A DNA stretch of 64,000 nt from an uncultured Clostridia bacterium (GTDB taxonomy: Bacteria; Bacillota; Clostridia; Christensenellales; Aristaeellaceae): contig CAKUKM010000011.1 of the NCBI GenBank assembly GCA_934663595.1, positions 1 to 64,000 on the forward strand. The letters are read 5' to 3'. Positions 58,493 through 64,000 of this stretch are shown in pieces (within the stretch, counting starts at the first letter, position 1; each line of letters begins with the position of its first letter). Under the pieces are notes generated by a model. The model saw only the letters and a list, made by a program, of their open reading frames with translations, ran no database searches and was not told the DNA's origin. The position numbers and the translations under genes are program-made.

Positions 58493-59437
58493 TTATTTTC
58501 CCAGCATGGCCGCGCCGATGATGCCGGCGTCGTTGCCGAGCTGCGCAAGCTCGATGCGCGCATAGGGCATTCCCTTGTAGAACACCAGCGCCGGCATGCG
58601 CTCGCGCACCGCGTTCAGCAGGAATTCGCCCGCCTGCGATACGCCGCCGCCCAGCGCGATGACTTCCGGATCGTATAGGTTAATCAGATTTACCAGTCCC
58701 GCGCAGAGCATATCCACATAGTCGCCGAACAGCTTCAGCGCGTCCGGATCGCCCGCCTTTGCCAGATCAATCACCGTTCGCGCTTCGATGCGGTCGAGAT
58801 CGCCGTCTACTGCCTTGGCGATTGCGCAATCGGGATGCGCCTTGGCAAATTTACGACCCTCGCGGATGATCGCCGTTGCGGAGGCGTAGCGCTCCCAGCA
58901 GCCGCGATTGCCGCAGGTGCACATTTCGCCGCCCGCGACCACAATCATGTGGCCGATTTCGCTGGCCACGCCGTGGCTTCCGGTAAACACCTTGCCGCCG
59001 ATGATGATGCCGCCGCCGACGCCGGTACCGAGCGTTACGAACACGCTGTTCTGCGCGCCCGCGGACACGCCCGCGACGGATTCCGCCAGACCCGCGACCG
59101 TCGCGTCGTTATCGACGTATATGGGCTTATCGATATACTTGTGCATTTCGGCCACCAGCGGCACCTCGTGCCAGCCGAGGTTCGTGCAGAACGGCACGAT
59201 TTCGGTCTTCGGATCGCAGATGCCGGGAATGCCGATGCCGATGGCCTTCACGTCGTCCAGCGAGAGATTCGCCTTTTCCACGGCCTTCAGGCACAGATCC
59301 GCCATATCGCGCACGACGGCCTGATATCCGCGCTCCACGCCCGTGGGGCAGCTGACCTTTGCCAGAATGCTGCCGCCCTCGTCCACAATGCCCGCCTTGA
59401 TTCCGGTTCCGCCCAGGTCTACTCCGATGTAATACAT
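58493..59437 (-). CDS. ROK family glucokinase
   Basis: Sugar kinase of 314 residues that phosphorylates glucose or N-acetylated hexoses. The phosphate loop is VDLGGTGIKAGIVDEGG, the catalytic aspartate lies in VDNDATVAGLAE, and the zinc motif is CTCGNRGCWERY. No helix-turn-helix is present, so it is a kinase rather than a repressor. It follows hprK by 19 bp, which links hexose phosphorylation with catabolite control. Confidence 0.92.
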   Translation of the reverse strand: MYYIGVDLGGTGIKAGIVDEGGSILAKVSCPTGVERGYQAVVRDMADLCLKAVEKANLSLDDVKAIGIGIPGICDPKTEIVPFCTNLGWHEVPLVAEMHKYIDKPIYVDNDATVAGLAESVAGVSAGAQNSVFVTLGTGVGGGIIIGGKVFTGSHGVASEIGHMIVVAGGEMCTCGNRGCWERYASATAIIREGRKFAKAHPDCAIAKAVDGDLDRIEARTVIDLAKAGDPDALKLFGDYVDMLCAGLVNLINLYDPEVIALGGGVSQAGEFLLNAVRERMPALVFYKGMPYARIELAQLGNDAGIIGAAMLGK

Positions 59438-59456
59438 ATTCAGTTCCTCCCGAACA

Positions 59457-60386
59457 TTAATCTTCCTCTTCCATGGCGCGCTGCGCCCGCTCGATATGGC
59501 GGCGCGTCAGCTCCTCGGCGGCGTTGTAGCCCATTTGCTTCAAGCGGAAATTCCGCGCCGCGACCTCGAGCACGACCGCGAGATTGCGGCCCGGGTGAAT
59601 CGGCAGCAGCAGCGAGGGCACGCGCACGCCCAGTATCTCGGTGTAATTGTCCGTAAGCCCCAGGCGGTCGTATTCCTTGCCCGCCTGCCACATTTCCAGA
59701 TGAACCTCCATGTCGATCGACTTGCTGCGGTTGACCGCGCCTACGCCGTACATGGTCTTGATATCGATAATGCCCACGCCGCGAATCTCCATGAAATGGC
59801 GCACCAGCTCCGGCGCCTCGCCGATCAGCCGGTTTTCCGATACGCGGCGAATGTCCACCACGTCGTCGGCCACCAGCTGATGCCCGCGCTTGACCAGCTC
59901 CAGCGCCGCCTCGCTCTTGCCCACGCCGGAATTGCCGGTAATCAGAAGGCCGGTTCCGTAGACGTTGACCAGAACGCCGTGGCGCGTTTCGCGCGGGGCC
60001 AGATAGTCGCGCAGATAGTTGATGACCTCGAGCTCGAACTGCGTGGTTTCCTTCTTGGTCGAATAGATCGGCACCTTGTGCGCCGCCGCCAGCACCAGCA
60101 TATCGTCGAAGCACGGGTATCCGCGGCAGATCACGATGCACGGCATCGGATAGCTGAAATACTTCGTCAGCCGCTCGCGCCGCGTGGATTCATCCAGCTG
60201 CGACATATACGTCATTTCCACCTTGCCCAGCAGCTGCGGGCGCTCATAGGCGAAAAAGTCCCAGTAATTGGCAAATTGCAGGCCCGGGCGATTGACGTTG
60301 CTGACCTCGATCGGCAGCATCTTCGCATCCGTCTCCAAAACGCGCTTCAAGCCCAGCGCGGAAACAAAATCGCTCTCCTTAACCAT
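59457..60386 (-). CDS. hprK: HPr kinase/phosphorylase
   Basis: Bifunctional enzyme that phosphorylates or dephosphorylates HPr at serine 46, the switch of carbon catabolite repression in Bacillota; 309 residues. The Walker A loop is ITGNSGVGKSEAA, the HPrK signature is RGVGIIDIKTMYG, and the N-terminal domain has IVICRGYPCFDDML. The start lies 3 bp after the Cof-type HAD gene. No ptsH is near. It is a standard-length enzyme. Confidence 0.97.
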   Translation of the reverse strand: MVKESDFVSALGLKRVLETDAKMLPIEVSNVNRPGLQFANYWDFFAYERPQLLGKVEMTYMSQLDESTRRERLTKYFSYPMPCIVICRGYPCFDDMLVLAAAHKVPIYSTKKETTQFELEVINYLRDYLAPRETRHGVLVNVYGTGLLITGNSGVGKSEAALELVKRGHQLVADDVVDIRRVSENRLIGEAPELVRHFMEIRGVGIIDIKTMYGVGAVNRSKSIDMEVHLEMWQAGKEYDRLGLTDNYTEILGVRVPSLLLPIHPGRNLAVVLEVAARNFRLKQMGYNAAEELTRRHIERAQRAMEEED

Positions 60387-60389
60387 GCC

Positions 60390-61214
60390 TCAGCCTCCGA
60401 TTCTGCCTTCGTCCAGAAAGCGCTCCAGCACCTGCGCCACGCCGTCGTCGGTGTTTTTCGGCGCAATCAGCGTCGCCGCGCGCTTTAAAGCGTCCACGGC
60501 GTTCTCCATCGCGCAGCCGATTCCGGCGGCCTGGATCATTGTAAGGTCGTTCTGCCCGTCGCCAAACGCCATGATTTCGTCGGGCTTTACCTTCAAAAGC
60601 TCGCCCAGGCGGCGAATGGCCACGCCCTTGTCCACGCCCGCGGCGACCATCTCCAAAAAGCATGCGCGCGATTTCATGAAGCATACCTCCGGAAACTGCG
60701 CCTTCAGCGCCGGCATGATTTCGTCCAGCCGCTCGGGCGCGTCGATCGCGAGAAGCTTGATCATGTCCTCGCTGACCCATTGGCTCAGCGCCTGATGCAC
60801 GGCCGTGGCGGTTACGTGAATGGCGTTTTCGTAAAAATAGGTGTGCTCGCATTTTTCGCAGCAGAATATGCCGTTTTCGGTATAGCCCTGCGCGTAAACG
60901 CCGAGATTTTCGAGCGCCTCCAGCACGCGTCGGGCGGTTTTCGCGTCGATCGCATGCTTATACAGCGCTTTTTTGTTTTTGTAATCGTAAATCAGCGCGC
61001 CGTTATACGAAATCAGCGGCGCGTTCACGCCGACTTCCTCCGCCATCGAAACCAGCGCCTCCGGCATTCTTCCGCTGGAAAGCGAAAAGAACGCGCCCGC
61101 GTCAATGGCGCGGCGCACGGCGGCTCGGGTTCGCGCGGTGATTGCGCCCTCGGCGTTGAGAAGCGTATCGTCCATATCCGTGGCGATCAGGCGTATCAAG
61201 CGTATCACTCCCAT
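60390..61214 (-). CDS. Cof-type HAD phosphatase
   Basis: HAD-IIB phosphatase of 274 residues. Motif I is IATDMDDTLLN with both aspartates, motif II is SLSSGR, motif III is the lysine in VDKGVAIRRL, and motif IV is MAFGDGQNDLTM. A large C2 cap (about 80-190) sets the specificity for sugar phosphates or nucleotides. ATG 61214 has only a weak GGGA site; TTG 61199 with GGGAG eight bases upstream is an alternative. It is the first gene of the hprK operon. Confidence 0.88.
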   Translation of the reverse strand: MGVIRLIRLIATDMDDTLLNAEGAITARTRAAVRRAIDAGAFFSLSSGRMPEALVSMAEEVGVNAPLISYNGALIYDYKNKKALYKHAIDAKTARRVLEALENLGVYAQGYTENGIFCCEKCEHTYFYENAIHVTATAVHQALSQWVSEDMIKLLAIDAPERLDEIMPALKAQFPEVCFMKSRACFLEMVAAGVDKGVAIRRLGELLKVKPDEIMAFGDGQNDLTMIQAAGIGCAMENAVDALKRAATLIAPKNTDDGVAQVLERFLDEGRIGG

Positions 61215-61230
61215 GATTCATTCCCATTCT

Positions 61231-61259
61231 ATTGTAACCGATTTTGCGCGCGCTTTCAA
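61231..61259 (-). promoter_or_regulatory. Promoter of the Cof-HAD/hprK operon
   Basis: On the minus strand TTGAAA (complement of 61254-61259), 17 bp, TACAAT (complement of 61231-61236), 16 bp before the first start codon. Confidence 0.8.
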
Positions 61260-61385
61260 GCGGCGCGCGAAAATATTCTCCCGATTTCGGTCGATTTATG
61301 GGCAATTTGTTCATCGCGATTTGCGCGTTTCATTTGCGCCGATTTGCGCGATAATAAGGGCATGGGAAATGAGGAGGAAAGCGAG

Positions 61386-62534
61386 ATGCAGCTCAAACGC
61401 TATCCATGGAGAATCGCCGTTTTTCTGATGGTTTACTATATGACCAACGCCCTGTTTCAGGGGTATCTGAGCCTGTATTATGTCGATTGCGGCTTCAGCT
61501 CCGCGCAGATCGGCATGATATTTGCGTTCGTCGCGCTGGTCAGCATCGCGTCGCAGCCGTTCTGGGGCCTTAGGAGCGATCGCGCGCGGAGCCGCCGGCG
61601 CGTGATCGAAGGGCTTGCGCTCGCGTCGGCGGCGCTTTCCGCGTCGTTTCTGTTCAGCCGCCAATACGCCGCGCTGCTCGCGCTCGCGGGCGCGTTTTCG
61701 TTTTTTTATACGTCGCTGCAGCCGCTGGGCGACGCGGCGGTGCTTTCCGCGCTGGGCGATCGGCCGTTCGGCCCGGCGCGGCTCGCGGGCGGCATGGCGT
61801 ACGCCGTGGTTTCGCTGCTGTATGGCATGAGCATGGCGAAGACCGGCTCGTCGCGGCTGAGCGTGATTCTGATTGCGGCGTTTTGCCTGCTGATGATTCC
61901 CGCCGCGCATTGGATTCCCGATTCTCCCGGCGCGCAATCGGGCGGTGGACGCAGAATGCCGTTCGGCAGATTGATTCAGAATCGCGAGCTGATGCGCCTG
62001 ATGCTGTTTCTTCTGCCGATGCAGATGACGATGGGCTATTTTTACACGTTCTTCTCGCCGCTGTTTCTCGCGCTGTCCGGCGCGAACGGCGCAAAGCTCG
62101 GCTGGAGCTATTTCATCGCCGCGGCGAGCGAAATCCCGTATCTGCTGCTTTCGGATCGATTGCTGGAGCGCTTCGGCGCGGGCAAACTCATGTGCACCTC
62201 CGGCGTGTTTTTAACGGCGCGCTGGCTGATTCTGGCGCAAACGCAAAGCGCGGCCGTCGCGATGCTCAGCCAGCTGCTCCATGGCGGCGGATTCATCGTA
62301 ATGAGCGTATCAATGGCGAAGCACATTCAGAAAACCGTGCCGGCGGAGCTGAAATCCTCCGGGCAGATGCTGCTGGCAATGGCGAGCTACGGCTTTGCGC
62401 GCGCGGCGGGAAATCTGCTGGGCGGCACGCTGGCCAACGCGTTCGGCCGGCAGAACGTGTTTTTCCTGTCGGCGGGAATCTGCGCGCTTGCGCTGGCAGT
62501 TTTCACGCCCGGAATGCTCAAAAAGGCGTCCTAA
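61386..62534 (+). CDS. MFS transporter, LacY/nucleoside-permease-like
   Basis: Membrane carrier of 382 residues with twelve helices. The N-terminal YYMTNALFQGYLSLYYVDCGFSSAQIGMIFA and WGLRSDRARSRRRV (motif A) match the MFS branch containing LacY and nucleoside permeases. The long open frame to 60780 is rejected; ATG 61386 follows GAGGAGG. Possibly a sugar importer, in line with the neighbouring kinase operon. Divergent from hprK. Confidence 0.83.
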   Translation: MQLKRYPWRIAVFLMVYYMTNALFQGYLSLYYVDCGFSSAQIGMIFAFVALVSIASQPFWGLRSDRARSRRRVIEGLALASAALSASFLFSRQYAALLALAGAFSFFYTSLQPLGDAAVLSALGDRPFGPARLAGGMAYAVVSLLYGMSMAKTGSSRLSVILIAAFCLLMIPAAHWIPDSPGAQSGGGRRMPFGRLIQNRELMRLMLFLLPMQMTMGYFYTFFSPLFLALSGANGAKLGWSYFIAAASEIPYLLLSDRLLERFGAGKLMCTSGVFLTARWLILAQTQSAAVAMLSQLLHGGGFIVMSVSMAKHIQKTVPAELKSSGQMLLAMASYGFARAAGNLLGGTLANAFGRQNVFFLSAGICALALAVFTPGMLKKAS

Positions 62535-62592
62535 GCCGATTCAGACGCACAAAAAACCGCCCCGAGGCAAAGGGCGGGGTCGTAAGACAGTA

Positions 62593-62631
62593 AACAGTCC
62601 CGGCGGGTTAATCTGCTGGGACTGTTCTTGT
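62593..62631 (+). terminator. Terminator-like hairpin after the MFS gene
   Basis: AACAGTCCC pairs perfectly with GGGACTGTT. A second GC-rich stem (CCGCCC/GGGCGG, 62557-62577) precedes it. Confidence 0.6.
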
Positions 62632-62656
62632 AAATATGGGCCGATTGTGATAATAT
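62628..62656 (+). promoter_or_regulatory. Promoter of the A/T-rich GNAT gene
   Basis: TTGTAA (62628-62633), 17 bp, TAATAT (62651-62656). Confidence 0.55.
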
Positions 62657-62697
62657 GTATTCAGTTAAACAAGCTTGAATCTGAAGGAGATATATCA

Positions 62698-63141
62698 ATG
62701 ATGAACAACAGAATCGTTGATGAGGAGATAACGCTTGTTCGATATTATCCTAATTACAAGACTGCTTTGGCGTGGTATCGGGATTTGGCTTTATGCAAGC
62801 AGGTTGACAACAGAGATACCGTCTATGATTTGGATTTATTGAAGCGTATGTATAAATACTTGAATACGCATGGCGATTTGTTTTACATCAAATATAAAAA
62901 CAGATTATGCGGCGATGTATGCTTGCAACCAAGCGGTGAAGTAAATATCGTAATAGCAAAACCTTTTCAAAATAAGCACATAGGCAGACGGGTTATTCAG
63001 GAGATAATTCAGTTAGCCAAGGAGAAACAGATTCCAGAGTTACACGCTGAGATATATACTTTCAATACGCAGTCTCAAAAAATGTTCCAAAGTATTGGTT
63101 TCGCAAAAGTGGATGACGAACAATACGCATTGGTTATATAG
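62698..63141 (+). CDS. GNAT acetyltransferase, A/T-rich, probably acquired
   Basis: Acetyltransferase-fold protein of 147 residues. The acetyl-CoA motif is the PFQNKHIGRRVIQEII region (about 96-112), and the C-terminal NTQSQKMFQSIGFAK is typical. The start follows GAAGGAGA; ATG 62701 is adjacent. Codon use is A/T-rich (AAA, ATT, TTA, AAT), very different from flanking genes, so recent transfer is likely. Hairpin repeats lie on both sides. The substrate is unknown. Confidence 0.82.
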   Translation: MMNNRIVDEEITLVRYYPNYKTALAWYRDLALCKQVDNRDTVYDLDLLKRMYKYLNTHGDLFYIKYKNRLCGDVCLQPSGEVNIVIAKPFQNKHIGRRVIQEIIQLAKEKQIPELHAEIYTFNTQSQKMFQSIGFAKVDDEQYALVI

Positions 63142-63152
63142 ATTCCAATTCA

Positions 63153-63211
63153 TCGAACAGACGAAATATCGCACAAAACCTCCCTTGTGTAAAGGGAGGT
63201 CAGTCTGTCGA
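63153..63211. repeat. Nested palindromic repeat element
   Basis: An outer inverted pair TCGAACAGAC/AGTCTGTCGA (one bulged base) encloses an inner stem ACCTCCCTT/AAGGGAGGT. Elements with a CCTCCCTT...AAGGGAGG core are common, dispersed palindromes in genomes of gut Clostridia; no ORF is inside. Confidence 0.6.
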
Positions 63212-63225
63212 AAAAACCAAGCGAG

Positions 63226-63251
63226 TTCGAGAGGGCCGGAGCCCTCTCGAA
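63226..63251. repeat. Perfect hairpin TTCGAGAGGGC/GCCCTCTCGAA
   Basis: An 11-bp stem with a four-base loop, 15 bp after the nested palindrome and followed by TTAAAAT. It could be a terminator for the GNAT gene or part of a composite repeat. Confidence 0.6.
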
Positions 63252-63318
63252 TTAAAATCGAGCTCAGCAACATGCGCGGTGGCAAGCAAGTCGCTACCTT
63301 GCGGCTTTTCGGGAAAAA

Positions 63319-64000
63319 TCAGTCGGTCAGGCCCGCGACGTTCTCGGCGCGATAGCCGAGCTCCGCGATCAGATGCTCGTGGTTCGGCAGCGACGACATC
63401 AGCACCTTCGCGTCGCCCACCAGCGTCACGTCCGTCATTGCGGCGGGGATAACTACGCTGTCAAACGCGTTCAGCTCGAGCGAATCGCCCGGCCATTCCA
63501 GCGTGCACGGCGCGGTCGGGGTCAGAAACAGCATGCGGCCGTCCGCGATCGGCATTCTGCCGGAGACGTTCAGGCGGCACAGTTCAAAATTCGCGTCCGA
63601 AATGTAATACGTGCGGCTGCCGCCCTTGCAGAGCGCGGTCGTGCCCTCGATATTGCCCAGATGGCGATCGGGCACGGTCACATCGAGCGCCTTTTCGGTG
63701 TGCAGCTCGCGCGGCTTTCCATCCTTGCCCACGCGGTTCCAGTCCCAGAAGCGATAGGTCACGTCGCTGGACTGCTGGATTTCATAAATCTGAAGCCCCG
63801 CGCCGATGGCGTGCACGGTGCCGCCGGGAATGTAATAGACGTCGCCGGGACGCACGTTTTCCCAGTGCAGCGCGCTCTCCAGCTCGCCCGATTCCACCAC
63901 CTTGCGCAGATCGCGGCCGTTCAGATCCAGACCGTAGGCGATTTTCGCGCCCGGCTCCGCGCCCAGGATCACCCAGGCCTCGGTCTTGCCGAGCTTGCCC
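63319..64000 (-). CDS. manA: Mannose-6-phosphate isomerase, class I (5' end outside window)
   Basis: Zinc enzyme interconverting mannose-6-phosphate and fructose-6-phosphate. The visible 227 residues run through the right edge, so the N-terminal part (about 80-100 residues, including the first zinc ligands) is missing. The visible start is GKLGKTEAWVILGAEPGAKI, a class I PMI landmark, followed by VRPGDVYYIPGGTVHAIGAG with the zinc/active-site histidine and IYEIQQSSDVTYRFWDW. The C-terminal cupin is complete. The internal GTG at 63972 is not a real start. Confidence 0.92.
   Translation of the reverse strand, partial: GKLGKTEAWVILGAEPGAKIAYGLDLNGRDLRKVVESGELESALHWENVRPGDVYYIPGGTVHAIGAGLQIYEIQQSSDVTYRFWDWNRVGKDGKPRELHTEKALDVTVPDRHLGNIEGTTALCKGGSRTYYISDANFELCRLNVSGRMPIADGRMLFLTPTAPCTLEWPGDSLELNAFDSVVIPAAMTDVTLVGDAKVLMSSLPNHEHLIAELGYRAENVAGLTD

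Noticed and set aside
60780..61385. Extended N terminus for the MFS gene at 61386
   Set aside because: The frame is antisense to the Cof-HAD gene and its promoter; a strong ribosome site marks ATG 61386.
1..64000. Prophage, integrative element or insertion sequence
   Set aside because: No transposase, integrase, phage structural gene or attachment-site repeat was seen on either strand.

Overview
This window is a chromosomal segment from a high-GC, spore-forming member of the Bacillota, most likely class Clostridia. The evidence is a GPR germination protease with a forespore-type promoter, an HPr kinase/phosphorylase, a CdaA/CdaR pair, a RelQ-type small alarmone synthetase, an ECF transporter core, YesM/YesN-type sugar sensing, and consensus AGGAGG ribosome binding sites with TTGACA/TATAAT promoters. 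A closer placement (for example an uncultured gut lineage near Christensenellales) is only a guess. No prophage, insertion sequence, CRISPR array or rRNA is visible.

Layout. 1-5.3 kb: a GH2 glycosidase, then rpsB-tsf-pyrH followed by a LicD-type gene. 5.4-12.5 kb: a sugar-uptake locus with a YesM-type kinase, LplB/LplC-type permeases, a solute-binding protein, a YesN-type regulator and a TIM-barrel isomerase. It has no ATPase of its own; an MsmX-type ATPase lies at 32-33 kb. 12.6-12.9 kb: a tRNA-Leu(UAA) gene split in its anticodon by a compact group I intron, the most notable object here. 13-17 kb: an iron-sulfur flavoprotein, asnS, a HAD phosphatase, a MarR regulator, a HEAT-repeat protein and a GNAT enzyme. 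17.3-20.9 kb: a glycolytic operon in which phosphoglycerate kinase and triosephosphate isomerase are one polypeptide, followed by gpmI. 21-25.5 kb: ecfA1-ecfA2-ecfT-truA, a YbaK protein and a HAD protein.

25.6-31.9 kb: an IscU-like scaffold paired with a GGGtGRT protein, a secreted alpha/beta hydrolase, a HisJ-type PHP phosphatase, a TipA-like MerR regulator with a palindrome in a 19-bp promoter spacer, an ADP-ribosylglycohydrolase and a metallophosphoesterase. 33-39.6 kb: cdaA-cdaR, an unknown membrane protein, a PIG-V-like mannosyltransferase, an SGNH hydrolase and an iron alcohol dehydrogenase. 39.6-46.4 kb: a GNAT enzyme, a secreted WG-repeat protein, gpr, an OPA-type antiporter, a two-component system and relQ. 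46.5-50.3 kb: araD divergent from marR-MATE, then an MFS carrier. 50.4-54.9 kb: a collagen-like (GPT/GAT repeat) protein with a glycosyltransferase, probably a spore-surface module, and two Gfo/Idh/MocA dehydrogenases. 55-64 kb: a zinc-ribbon/coiled-coil protein, a minus-strand operon Cof-HAD, hprK, ROK kinase, pepT, nitroreductase, then an MFS carrier, an A/T-rich GNAT gene flanked by palindromic repeats, and a manA gene cut by the window edge.

Many loci concern carbohydrate import, phosphorylation and isomerisation (GH2, Lpl-type importer, MsmX, ROK kinase, AraD, ManA, HprK), which fits a plant- or host-glycan-degrading anaerobe. Coordinates, motifs, promoters and hairpins were read directly from the sequence. 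Functions are family-level inferences unless stated otherwise.
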